Origin: Sulfidibacterium sp964549335
GTDB lineage: Bacteria; Bacteroidota; Bacteroidia; Bacteroidales; F082
Assembly: GCA_964549335.1 (NCBI GenBank)
Contig: CAZJUQ010000027.1
Location: forward strand, 1 to 64,000
DNA length: 64,000 nucleotides
Direction: 5' to 3'
The notes below the pieces were generated by a model, which was not told the DNA's origin, made no database searches, and saw only the letters and a list, made by a program, of their open reading frames with translations. Below are positions 50,949 through 60,057 of the stretch, in pieces. How positions within the stretch are numbered: the stretch's first letter is position 1; each line of letters opens with the position of its first letter. The position numbers and the translations under genes were made by a program.

Positions 50949-53378
50949 TTAAAGGCCGTAAAACAGTGTAAACTTAAAGGCGAAATTATCGGCGTTTCGC
51001 GGTTGCCTGTAACTTCCGTAACGGTATAGTATTCCGACCCCCAAATCGTAAACAGACAGATCGATAATTTTGCGGACTAAAAATCCCGATTCCAGATATA
51101 TTTTTTCCATAGTTTTAAAGTTGTAATTAAAATGGTATTGTGGATTTTTTAAAGAGCCTGTGCCGGCATTGGTAATAAGTGTAAGTTGAGGATTAAAGAT
51201 GCCCTTTCCTTTGAAAAGTAAGTTTTTAAAATCGTGACTTAAAAACAGGAAAACATATTGGTCGGAAAGAAACTCCCCTGAATGCATGGTGCCGAAGCTG
51301 TTTGGAGCATAAACGGTGAACGGTGCATACGACCCGTAAGCGGAGTAGAGGTTGCACGCCGGTATGTCGCCGAATACTTTACCCGACAGCAATTCGTATG
51401 AGAAATCGCCAACATAGCGTATGTGAACGGTTTGTTTTATTTTCAAATCTATCTTGTTGTACTGATAATCTCCGTTTAGCAAATTCTTAAAGCCGTGTGT
51501 ATATTTCAGAAATACCATGGGAAATTTAGAGCCGAGCGATATATATCCGTGTGTTGTTTGAATAATTTTTTCGCGGTATGCAAATTTGAAGCCGATGACA
51601 GCCTCCCTGAAATTGTATTGCGACGAGGCGGGTGTGCCGGCAATATGAAAATAGTAATTACCGTAAGCGGTTTTGTTTTGTATGTTTATTCCTGCATACC
51701 ATTTAAAATCGCGGACATTTTTAATTCTGAACGAGAGTAACGCATTTATTCCTTCGGTAAAATTCATCCTGTTGTAGAAAAAGGTGTAAAAATCGTCGGT
51801 GTTCCAGATACGTTGTCCGCTGCCGTCGAAAGATACACCTCCCGAAGGTATAACATCGCGGTATGTTTTCAGATATAGTGCCGTTTCGGAACGTTTATGC
51901 AGTACCACCGAACCGTTAAGTCCGTATTTTGCTGTTTTATCTCCAAAACCGTAACCCCAATACCCTCCTATGGTGAAACGTTTCGAAAGCAGGTTGTTGG
52001 TTTCCAATCCTATTCCCAAATACAAACCTTCGTAATTGTTGTATTTGATAAATTTGTTAAACTCTAAATCGAAAATTTTAATAGGAATTTTGCCGTTCAT
52101 CAATGCTGCCGTTGCCGAAGAGAGTTTGTCGAAGTTTTCGGCTTTGCCGATACTGTCGAGAATTCGATAGGTCTCTTTTTCCCTTTCCGTTAGCGGATCT
52201 GTTCTGAACTTTCTCCAAAATTCACCTTTTTTGTTCACGGCATCAGGTGCAATTTCCACCTCATGAAAACCGAAATCGCGTTTTTTCAGTCCAGGGTTAA
52301 GGTTTATGTCGCGCAAATAGCTTTTGCCTATTGCAACAATAGGCATATTTGTGTCGCCTATTTTTATTTCGGCGGTTAGAAAGTCGATGTCGGTATTAAG
52401 TTGTACAGGGAACCAATGTCCCTCAATAAAATCGTACGCCTGCTGTATGTGTATTATTATTCCCGACGTATCTTTGGCAGGTTCGGCTTTTACGTTTTGC
52501 AACCCCCATTTTTTTGTGTTTATGTACAATAGTCCTTTCAAACCGTCGAAACGGGTTTTTAGCAAAGGACGGAAAGAGATTATAAAAACGGTATCGTTTT
52601 GCGCGGTGTATGAGGTGTCTTCTATCTGAAAAAAATACCTCTTTTTACTTCCCGGACTCAAAGGATTGATGTAATTTTTTCCGAAAATTTTGAAAGTATT
52701 GTCGTAAAAATCGGTTGATTGAATTTTCGATATCATAAATACAACTATGGGATCTTTGAAACCCGAAACCTTCGTTGCCAACACGTTTTCCTGGTTTAAA
52801 TCGGGATACAGGTATTTACGCTCGGTAACAGTCTCCATAATAAAGAGGTTTTGCCTCATAAGAAAATCCCTTATCTTTTTTTGGGCGCTGTCCAACAGGG
52901 TTGTATCGGCGTTTATAAACAGCGAGTCGTTTTTTGCCGTTAAAATAATTTTGTCGTACGAGGTGTATGTGAAAGCTTTCAAATTGCGCGGGTTATTCTC
53001 CTTTTTGTGTTTCATTACACTGTCGATAATACGGTGTGCGCTGTTTATACCGGGCAATACCACAACCTCGTTCAGGTCATACGGCTTTTGAACAAGTTTT
53101 ACGGAATAGAATTTTTTTTGAGGCTCTATTTTTATTTCCGAATTTTTATAACCTACATACGAAAATCTCAAACAGCAGCTACCGCTATCCACGGTTATGG
53201 AAAACTTACCGTCTATATCGGTTGTGGTTCCTCTGTTGTTTTTGTCGGTGCTTATATTTACAAAGGCCAACGGGCTGTTTGTTTTCGAATCGCATACTAC
53301 CCCTTTTATCTCAACTTGTTGCGAAAAAATACCTTTGACAAAAAGAGTCAGAAACAGTAGCGTTATCCCGAATTTCAT
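50949..53378 (-). CDS. DUF5686 / carboxypeptidase-like regulatory domain outer-membrane protein
   Basis: 809 residues, signal peptide ends near 20 (IFSQ). A CarboxypepD_reg-like Ig domain (about 22-98) opens with VEIKGVVCDSKTNSPLAFVN. The rest matches DUF5686, with a long beta-rich barrel-like C-terminus (GLYLGIGLETNNLLSKRF ... FKFTLFYGL), so it is probably an outer-membrane barrel with a periplasmic plug-like domain, TonB-receptor-like but lacking a TonB box I could identify. Function unknown. It lies 54 bp behind a sigma-like gene, with a TACCTTTG -7 box (53405-53398) of its own. Confidence 0.85.
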   Translation of the reverse strand: MKFGITLLFLTLFVKGIFSQQVEIKGVVCDSKTNSPLAFVNISTDKNNRGTTTDIDGKFSITVDSGSCCLRFSYVGYKNSEIKIEPQKKFYSVKLVQKPYDLNEVVVLPGINSAHRIIDSVMKHKKENNPRNLKAFTYTSYDKIILTAKNDSLFINADTTLLDSAQKKIRDFLMRQNLFIMETVTERKYLYPDLNQENVLATKVSGFKDPIVVFMISKIQSTDFYDNTFKIFGKNYINPLSPGSKKRYFFQIEDTSYTAQNDTVFIISFRPLLKTRFDGLKGLLYINTKKWGLQNVKAEPAKDTSGIIIHIQQAYDFIEGHWFPVQLNTDIDFLTAEIKIGDTNMPIVAIGKSYLRDINLNPGLKKRDFGFHEVEIAPDAVNKKGEFWRKFRTDPLTEREKETYRILDSIGKAENFDKLSSATAALMNGKIPIKIFDLEFNKFIKYNNYEGLYLGIGLETNNLLSKRFTIGGYWGYGFGDKTAKYGLNGSVVLHKRSETALYLKTYRDVIPSGGVSFDGSGQRIWNTDDFYTFFYNRMNFTEGINALLSFRIKNVRDFKWYAGINIQNKTAYGNYYFHIAGTPASSQYNFREAVIGFKFAYREKIIQTTHGYISLGSKFPMVFLKYTHGFKNLLNGDYQYNKIDLKIKQTVHIRYVGDFSYELLSGKVFGDIPACNLYSAYGSYAPFTVYAPNSFGTMHSGEFLSDQYVFLFLSHDFKNLLFKGKGIFNPQLTLITNAGTGSLKNPQYHFNYNFKTMEKIYLESGFLVRKIIDLSVYDLGVGILYRYGSYRQPRNADNFAFKFTLFYGL

Positions 53379-53432
53379 AAATAATGTTTCTTTTTGTCAA
53401 AGGTATAATTTTCTGCCGGTTTATATATTGTC

Positions 53433-54146
53433 TTATAAAACCTTTTCGAACCTCTTTTTGATAACGTTGAGCATTTGGGTAACCTTTTCAACCGATATAC
53501 GGTGTATTTCAGCTATTTGTTCAAAAGTAAGTTTTGCAAAAACATAATGGTCGAAAACCGACATCGACAGTTCGGGCAATCGTGAGTATGTTTTCCCTAT
53601 GCGTTTTGTCTGTTCTTCCGTCAAGTTGCCCTCTTGCAAATTGTAGATGCCGGCAATCTCGTTTACTTGCTCCGGCGCTATTAACAAGATATTGTCATTG
53701 ACGGAATACTCTTTTTGGTGATAGGAAATGTCATCCAAATCGTCCAGCATAACAATTTCGCCTTCGGCGTCGGCTGTAAAGTCCTCTTCCAGCTCTTCGA
53801 GTTCCTTTTTCACCATATCCTCAACCGAAATGTCGATGCCCCTGTGCTTCTCTTTCAATGAATTTAAAATATCTCTTGCATAGGTGTACATTACCACCTT
53901 CAGACGGTTCTCATCTTGAAATTCATCTTTGTAATCATTGAATATTTTCAAATATATTTCGTCCACAATTTCTTGTGCCGAATACATATTAACAGGCACA
54001 TCGCCCTTGATTTCCATCTGCCGCAATTTGTGGTTTATTATTTTCCGGAAATGGGGAATAAAATCGTTTAAAAGTTTCAAAAACTCTCTCTTCTCCCCTT
54101 TGCTTTTATGTTGTTTTAATTGTTTTGCATTTTCTCTTTCTGTCAT
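53433..54146 (-). CDS. Sigma-70-like protein with acidic linker
   Basis: 237 residues. Residues 25-105 resemble a sigma-2 region (EIVDEIYLKIFNDYKDEF ... RLKVVMYTYARDIL), and 190-237 a sigma-4 helix-turn-helix (HYVFAKLTFEQIAEIHRISVE). Between them is an unusually long acidic linker (about 108-185) with ELEELEEDF and EIVMLDDLDD. Ordinary ECF sigma factors are about 190 residues with a short linker. No anti-sigma gene is adjacent. The function could be a diverged sigma factor or a transcription factor built from sigma parts. It is divergent from lplA and 54 bp ahead of the DUF5686 gene. Confidence 0.65.
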   Translation of the reverse strand: MTERENAKQLKQHKSKGEKREFLKLLNDFIPHFRKIINHKLRQMEIKGDVPVNMYSAQEIVDEIYLKIFNDYKDEFQDENRLKVVMYTYARDILNSLKEKHRGIDISVEDMVKKELEELEEDFTADAEGEIVMLDDLDDISYHQKEYSVNDNILLIAPEQVNEIAGIYNLQEGNLTEEQTKRIGKTYSRLPELSMSVFDHYVFAKLTFEQIAEIHRISVEKVTQMLNVIKKRFEKVL

Positions 54147-54239
54147 TTTTTCACCCTCCTTTTAATTTTATCAGTTTAAAACCTGCGGTCAAAAAAAATA
54201 CCAAACCATACATTTTGCTCGAAAAATTGCGGTAAACCG

Positions 54240-54267
54240 TTGTTGATTACCACAATTGTTAATTTTG
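54240..54267 (+). promoter_or_regulatory. Promoter of lplA
   Basis: TTG (54240-54242), 17 bp, then TAATTTTG (54260-54267). The start codon is 20 bp downstream. Confidence 0.5.
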
Positions 54268-54287
54268 CAACAAATTCATAAAATTCA

Positions 54288-55238
54288 ATGATTTTTATCA
54301 GTCGAACCGAAACCGATCCCTATTTTAACTTGGCGGCCGAAGAGTATGCGGTGAAAAATATCGATGAAGATGTGGTAATGCTTTGGCAAAGTTCAAATTC
54401 GGTAATTATCGGAAAACATCAAAATGCCGTGAAAGAGGTAAATGTCCCTTTCGTTTTTAAGAACAATATTCCTGTAATACGCAGAATATCGGGAGGTGGA
54501 ACGGTTTTTCACTCGTTGGGTAACCTCAATTATTCCGTAATAACAACTCACAAAAACAGAAACGACCTTGTAAATTTCGGAAAGTTCACAAAAACAATAG
54601 TCGATTTTTTAAAACGGTACGGAGTAGAGGTGATTTTTGAAGGTAAAAACAATTTGCGAATCGATGGTAAAAAATTTTCGGGCAACTCGGCACATGTTTT
54701 TAAAAACAGAATAATACACCACGGCACAATACTTTTTGATGCCGATTTGGAATTGCTTGAAACGGTTATTCTTCCCACCGGCGCCGTTGTGTCGGGAAAA
54801 GCTCCCGGTTCGGTAAGAACAACTGTGACAAGTTTGAAAAGAGTGCTAAACAATTTTGAAGATGTCAACATGTTTAGATTTGAATTTGAAAAATTCCTCT
54901 TTAATTACCACGCTATTACTAAATCAAGGGGTTTCACCGCAAAAGAAAAGAGCGGGATAAAAAAACTTGCCGCTGAAAAATACCGTACACCGGAATGGAC
55001 GTGGGGATATTCGCCCGATTATATTTTCGAAAACAAAAAAGTAACCGGATACGGTGAATTTTCCGTCTTTGTTAAGGTGTCAAAAGGGATAATTTCGGAT
55101 ATTCGCCTTTTTTTCGAAGGTAAAAGGTTGATAAACGTTGAAAACAGGTTATCGGGAAAGATGCACGAACCGCAAACAATATTTAATGAGCTGTCCGGCA
55201 ACATGTTTGTCGAAACAATAACGGAGGTTCTGTTTTAA
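54288..55238 (+). CDS. lplA: Lipoate-protein ligase A
   Basis: 316 residues. The family core is present: FNLAAEEYAVKN, VIIGKHQNAVKEVN, the lipoate pocket motif RRISGGGTVFHSLGNLNYSV, and the catalytic Lys region KKFSGNSAHVFKNRIIHHGTI. A C-terminal accessory domain of about 90 residues is included, so this is the full-length two-domain form that activates free lipoate with ATP and attaches it to lipoyl domains. The next gene starts 2 bp after its stop codon, so they share a transcript. Confidence 0.95.
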   Translation: MIFISRTETDPYFNLAAEEYAVKNIDEDVVMLWQSSNSVIIGKHQNAVKEVNVPFVFKNNIPVIRRISGGGTVFHSLGNLNYSVITTHKNRNDLVNFGKFTKTIVDFLKRYGVEVIFEGKNNLRIDGKKFSGNSAHVFKNRIIHHGTILFDADLELLETVILPTGAVVSGKAPGSVRTTVTSLKRVLNNFEDVNMFRFEFEKFLFNYHAITKSRGFTAKEKSGIKKLAAEKYRTPEWTWGYSPDYIFENKKVTGYGEFSVFVKVSKGIISDIRLFFEGKRLINVENRLSGKMHEPQTIFNELSGNMFVETITEVLF

Positions 55239-55240
55239 TT

Positions 55241-58186
55241 ATGGACGACAAGCTGAAAATATCAAAGCTTTTAAACCTTTTGAAAGAGGGGTTTGATGGC
55301 GAAATTTTTGTTGACAAATCCATACGGTTGATGTATGCAACCGATGCGTCGGCATACAGGGAGGTGCCTTTTGCCGTATGTTATCCCGCTACCGAAGATG
55401 ATATCTCAAAACTTGTAAAATTCTCCTCCGAAAACCGTATTCCGCTGGTACCGAGGGGAGCCGGAACATCGCTCGCCGGACAGGTGGTCGGTAACGGTAT
55501 TGTAGTCGATATCTCCAAACATTTTACCGCAATCCTGGAAATTAATAAGGAGGAACGATATGCGCGTGTTCAACCCGGGGTTGTACGCGACGAGTTAAAC
55601 AGGGTTTTGGAGCCTTACGGATTGTTTTTCGCTCCCGAAACCTCCACCTCTAACCGTTGTATGATTGCCGGCATGGTGGGTAACAACGCTTGCGGGGCTC
55701 ACTCCCTCGTTTATGGCAGCACGCGCGATCATACCCTTGAACTTAAAACGGTTTTGAGCGACGGTTCACGGGCGGTATTCGGTGCTGTTGACAAAAAAGG
55801 CTTTTTCGAAAAAACCCTCCGAAATACTCTCGAAGGGGAGATTTACAGGGAAACATACCGCATACTTTCCGATAAGTCGTTGCGCAACGAAATAAAAAAA
55901 GAGTTCCCCCACCCTGATATAAGGCGCCGTAACAACGGATACTCTCTCGACGAACTTATGGATTGCGAAATTTTCGGCGAGAGCGATAAACCGTTTAATT
56001 TTTGTAAACTGTTGGCCGGCTCGGAAGGTACCCTGGCATTTACCACCGAGATTAAACTCAATTTGGAACCGCTGCCCCCAAAACATATTGCTTTGGTAGC
56101 CGTACATTTGAATACCGTGGCTGAGGCGCTCAAAGCAAATCTGATAGCACTCGAATTTAAACCCTTTTCCGTTGAACTTACCGACAAAATTCTTCTCGAC
56201 CTTACCAAAAAAAATATCGAACAAAGAAAAAACCGCTTTTTTGTTAAGGGAGACCCCGGTGCCATTTTAATTGTGGAATTTGCCGAAAACACTTTTGAAA
56301 GGGTACTCGAAAAAGCCGAAAAAATGGAGAACGAAATGCGTAACCGGGGACTGGGTTACCATTTCCCTCTTATTACCGGCAACGACATGAAAAAAGTTTG
56401 GGACTTGCGAAAAGCCGGTTTGGGTATTATAAACAATATGCCCGGCGATGCTAAACCCGTTCCCGTTATCGAAGATACTGCCGTGTTGCCTCGCGATTTA
56501 CCCGGCTACATTGCCGAATTTGACAATATCCTTGAAAAGTACAACCTGAAATGTGTATATTATGCCCACATTGCAACAGGCGAACTTCATTTGCGTCCGG
56601 TGCTGAACTTGAAAGACCCTGAAGATGTCGAACTGTTTTACAAAATAGGTCTCGAGTCGGCTAAGCTGGTTAAAAAATATCGTGGCTCTTTAAGCGGCGA
56701 GCACGGCGACGGCAGGTTGAGAGGGGAATTTATCCCTCTAATGGTAGGCGACAGGCTTTATGATGTTTTTAAAGAGATAAAAAATATTTGGGATAAAAAC
56801 GGAATATTCAACCCCGGAAAAATTACCGGTACTCCCAAAATGAACACCAATTTGCGCTATACTCCCGGACAAAAAACACCCCAACTAAAAACCTACTTCG
56901 ACTTTTCATCCGATTTGGGAATTGTACGTGCCGCCGAAAAGTGCAACGGTACGGGACTTTGCCGTAAATCGGAAGTAATGGGCGGTACAATGTGTCCGAG
57001 CTTTATGGCAACCCGCGACGAAGATAAAAGCACAAGGGCAAGGGCAAACATATTACGGGAGTTTTTAAGCAATAGCGGCGATAAAAATCCTTTCGACCAT
57101 AAAGAGATTTACGAGGCTCTCGACTTGTGTCTTATGTGTAAAGGGTGCAAATCGGAATGCCCCTCAAGCGTGGATATTACCAAGCTGAAAGCCGAATTTT
57201 TACAACACTACTACGATAAACACGGAGTGCCTTTGCGTTCGTTGCTTATTGCAAATATCTCCAAAATAAACCGTTTGGGCAGCTTCTTCCCGGGAGTTTA
57301 CAACTTTTTTCAAACAAATGCTTTTTTATCGAAACTGACGGCTGAAATTTTCGGTTTCGCACCTGCACGTAAATTTCCTTTGCTTTCAAAAGTACCGCTC
57401 GACCGTTGGTACTCAAAATATTTAAAAAACGGCAAGAAAAATATAAACCACGTTAAAACCGTTTATCTGTTCAACGACGAATTCACCCGTTTTAACGATA
57501 CCGATGTTGGAATAAAAGCCATATTCCTTCTTACAAAACTCGGCTACAATGTGATTATTCCAAAACATTTGGAAAGTGCCCGTACATATCTCTCAAAAGG
57601 GCTCGTAAAAAAAGCAAAACGCATTGCCAACAAAAACATACTGTTGTTAAAAGATAAAATTTCGGACAAAACCCCGCTTGTGGGAATAGAGCCCTCGGCA
57701 ATATTGACTTTCAGAGACGAATATCTCGATTTGGCTCTGCCCGGCAACAGGAATGACGCCCGTAAACTTGCCCGAAATTCGCTTATGATTGACGAATTTC
57801 TCGAAAAAGAGATGCGAGCCGGAAACATTAAAAAAGAACAGTTTACAACTGCGGCTAAACATATAAAACTCCACGGACATTGTCACCAAAAAGCCCTTGC
57901 CTCCACAGCACCTACACTTTATATTCTGGGTTTCCCCGAAAACTATACCGTTGAAGAGATACCTTCGGGATGTTGCGGTATGGCGGGAGCATTCGGATAC
58001 GAAAAGGAGCACTACCACCTGTCCATGAAGGTGGGCGAACTTGTACTCTTTCCTGCCGTTCGCAACAGCAGCAAACAGACAATTATTGCCGCTCCGGGCA
58101 CCTCTTGCCGTCACCAAATAAAGGACGGAACGCAACGAAAGGCACTGCACCCCGTTGAAATTCTTTACGACGCATTGATAATTTGA
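55241..58186 (+). CDS. GlcD-type FAD oxidoreductase fused to Fe-S and CCG domains
   Basis: 981 residues in three parts. The first 530 are an FAD-linked oxidase: PCMH loop PLVPRGAGTSLAGQVVGNGI (about 70-89) and GEHGDGRLRGEF near 487. Next is a ferredoxin-like module with CNGTGLCR ... GTMCPSF (about 567-586) and CLMCKGCKSECP (about 630-641). The end has cysteine-rich CCG motifs HGHCHQKALA and SGCCGMAGAFG. This architecture occurs in D-lactate/glycolate-type dehydrogenases that pass electrons from the flavin through Fe-S clusters to the quinone pool. The substrate is probably D-lactate or another 2-hydroxy acid, but it is not proven by sequence. It is cotranscribed with lplA. Confidence 0.9.
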   Translation: MDDKLKISKLLNLLKEGFDGEIFVDKSIRLMYATDASAYREVPFAVCYPATEDDISKLVKFSSENRIPLVPRGAGTSLAGQVVGNGIVVDISKHFTAILEINKEERYARVQPGVVRDELNRVLEPYGLFFAPETSTSNRCMIAGMVGNNACGAHSLVYGSTRDHTLELKTVLSDGSRAVFGAVDKKGFFEKTLRNTLEGEIYRETYRILSDKSLRNEIKKEFPHPDIRRRNNGYSLDELMDCEIFGESDKPFNFCKLLAGSEGTLAFTTEIKLNLEPLPPKHIALVAVHLNTVAEALKANLIALEFKPFSVELTDKILLDLTKKNIEQRKNRFFVKGDPGAILIVEFAENTFERVLEKAEKMENEMRNRGLGYHFPLITGNDMKKVWDLRKAGLGIINNMPGDAKPVPVIEDTAVLPRDLPGYIAEFDNILEKYNLKCVYYAHIATGELHLRPVLNLKDPEDVELFYKIGLESAKLVKKYRGSLSGEHGDGRLRGEFIPLMVGDRLYDVFKEIKNIWDKNGIFNPGKITGTPKMNTNLRYTPGQKTPQLKTYFDFSSDLGIVRAAEKCNGTGLCRKSEVMGGTMCPSFMATRDEDKSTRARANILREFLSNSGDKNPFDHKEIYEALDLCLMCKGCKSECPSSVDITKLKAEFLQHYYDKHGVPLRSLLIANISKINRLGSFFPGVYNFFQTNAFLSKLTAEIFGFAPARKFPLLSKVPLDRWYSKYLKNGKKNINHVKTVYLFNDEFTRFNDTDVGIKAIFLLTKLGYNVIIPKHLESARTYLSKGLVKKAKRIANKNILLLKDKISDKTPLVGIEPSAILTFRDEYLDLALPGNRNDARKLARNSLMIDEFLEKEMRAGNIKKEQFTTAAKHIKLHGHCHQKALASTAPTLYILGFPENYTVEEIPSGCCGMAGAFGYEKEHYHLSMKVGELVLFPAVRNSSKQTIIAAPGTSCRHQIKDGTQRKALHPVEILYDALII

Positions 58187-58206
58187 TTTTTTTTTGGGGC
58201 GGCAAA

Positions 58207-58341
58207 CGGGCTGTCCGCTAATAGTCCTCGCCGGCACCATTATTCAGCTGCGGCGTTTTCAGGGGCTTCCTCGCGTCAGCCCTGCCTCCGCCGGCTTCAT
58301 TAATGCTGCCGCCTGCGGGCTACCGCTCCCATCCCTGCCGC
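58207..58341 (-). repeat. GC-rich structured dispersed element, copy B (inverted)
   Basis: Reverse-complement copy of the element at 14769-14917, and again between two converging genes. The shared blocks are at 58253-58272 (20 identical bases) and 58275-58291 (17 identical bases). The main stem here is GCCGGCACCATTA (58230-58242) with TAATGCTGCCGCC (58301-58313), 11 of 13 paired, although its sequence is nearly unrelated to the 12-bp stem of copy A. Just beyond the element lie an ACGGCTCCCCTGTTTGC motif (58342-58358), which resembles a motif on the other flank of copy A, and a perfect TGCCTGCAGGCA palindrome (58389-58400). Confidence 0.75.
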
Positions 58342-58446
58342 ACGGCTCCCCTGTTTGCATCATTGGACAATAACGTAAAAGTGCCGGCTGCCTGCAGGCA
58401 AATGAAAAAATTGCAATAATTGTTCAAAAAATCACCCCTACCCTTT

Positions 58447-60000
58447 TTATCCGGGTTGATGTTGCGGACGTAACAAATCGTTAACCGTTTTTACGGGGTT
58501 AAAAGTTATCAATGGAGTCTCCGCAAATACCGTAATCCAATCCGCCATTGCACCGTTCCACAATCCGGGAAGCTCCTGTGCTTTTAAATCGCGCCCCTCT
58601 TTCGATTTTTTTGAAATAAATCCTGTTTTGGGGTCAACATATTTTCTCAAATCAAAATTTTCACCTTTAAAATTTCTTACCCCGCAAACCAAATCCACAG
58701 GATTGAAATGTGTGGCTTTCGATACTATCTCTTTCTGCTTTTCGTCGTTGAAATCAATTTGAGACGACTCAACAATTTGAAGCGAAATTTCACCCGAATC
58801 GTTTTTCACAAAAAACGGACCCCCTCCGGGTTCACCTTCGTTTTTTACCATGCCGGCAACACGCATTGGACGGTTAAGCTTATTAAACAGAAAATCTATT
58901 TTTTCCATCTTTTCGTATCCGTAGTACGAATGGGGAATAAAGATGTTCAACTTTTTTTCGGCAAATTCTCTTATCTCCTCAATTTTCTCATCATCAATGT
59001 TGGCATCATCAAGCATCTCCAGATAGTCGAAAGTTTGTTCCTGAAGTTTGAACAACAATCCGGCAATAACTTTTTTATACAAATATGTAGTGTCGCGAAG
59101 TCTGTCGGGAACAATATTGTCAATGTTTTTAACAAAGATAATTTCGCCCTGAATATCGTTGAGGTTTTCAATTAAAGCACCATGTCCTCCCGGACGGAAA
59201 AGAATTGTGCCGTCGTTGTTTCTGAACGGGTTATTATCCATATCGACGGCAATCATATCGGTGTAAGGTTTTTGTTGTGAAAAGGAGATATCGAACGTAA
59301 CACCGTAATCTTTTTCGTATTGCGGTTTAACCCTTTTTATTGCCTCTTCGAATTTTTGCTGGTGCTCGGGCGATACGGTAAAATGGAGTCGCGCAAAGCC
59401 GTTTTTATCGGCGGCATATACGGCAGCTTCCACAAGGTGTTCTTCAAGTGCCATACGTGCCCCTCCGGGATAGCGGTGAAACAGCAGCAAACCCTTTGGC
59501 AATTGAGCGTAGTTTAGTCCTTTTTCGGTAAGTAAAAAGTCCAATATGGTGTTGTAATCCCTATTTTTCAACAACTCTTCGATGTCGAAACCGGCTTCCG
59601 CCAAAACATTTTTCAACATATCGAAAAATGCAAATTTCCGTATGTTCTCGAAAAAGTACCAAACCGAGTTGAAACTCTTATCTTCAAAAAGAGTTTCGAG
59701 TTCCTCTTCTTTGCCGCTGTAACTGTTGCGAAATGCCAAAAGGTGTTTAAACATGCGGCTGGCTGCTCCCGACGCCGGAACAAATTTCAATATTTGATAG
59801 TTGTCGCGGTTTTGGTCAAAATACTCTTCCAAATCCTTTACCTCCTTTTCGGTAAAGGTGGTCAACCCGTTTCCGGGAGTGGCGGGAGCCGTAAGGTTTA
59901 TATAAGGAAAACCTTTTTTGAAATTTTCAAGTTGTTTTTCAACATTTTCAACGGCTATCCCTTTGGCCTTTATCTGTTCTATATCTTTTTCCGAAAACAT
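58447..60000 (-). CDS. DUF4301 family protein
   Basis: 517 residues. The sequence fits DUF4301: FVPASGAASRMFKHLLAFRN near 95, LPKGLLLFHRYPGGARMALE near 165, and FRPGGHGALIENLNDIQGEI near 265. The glycine-rich and Arg/Lys motifs resemble those of sugar-nucleotide pyrophosphorylases, so a nucleotidyltransferase-like fold is plausible, but the reaction is not known. It is cytoplasmic. It has a good promoter of its own overlapping the end of galK. Confidence 0.85.
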   Translation of the reverse strand: MFSEKDIEQIKAKGIAVENVEKQLENFKKGFPYINLTAPATPGNGLTTFTEKEVKDLEEYFDQNRDNYQILKFVPASGAASRMFKHLLAFRNSYSGKEEELETLFEDKSFNSVWYFFENIRKFAFFDMLKNVLAEAGFDIEELLKNRDYNTILDFLLTEKGLNYAQLPKGLLLFHRYPGGARMALEEHLVEAAVYAADKNGFARLHFTVSPEHQQKFEEAIKRVKPQYEKDYGVTFDISFSQQKPYTDMIAVDMDNNPFRNNDGTILFRPGGHGALIENLNDIQGEIIFVKNIDNIVPDRLRDTTYLYKKVIAGLLFKLQEQTFDYLEMLDDANIDDEKIEEIREFAEKKLNIFIPHSYYGYEKMEKIDFLFNKLNRPMRVAGMVKNEGEPGGGPFFVKNDSGEISLQIVESSQIDFNDEKQKEIVSKATHFNPVDLVCGVRNFKGENFDLRKYVDPKTGFISKKSKEGRDLKAQELPGLWNGAMADWITVFAETPLITFNPVKTVNDLLRPQHQPG

Positions 60001-60026
60001 AATATTGTTGTTTTTTCATTTTTATA

Positions 60027-60057
60027 CAAAAATAGACATTCCGATATTATTTACAAA
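60027..60057 (-). promoter_or_regulatory. Promoter of the DUF4301 gene
   Basis: On the minus strand, TTTG (60057-60054), exactly 19 bp, then TATTTTTG (60034-60027). The -33 box overlaps the last codons of galK. The start codon is 26 bp downstream of the -7 box. Confidence 0.65.
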
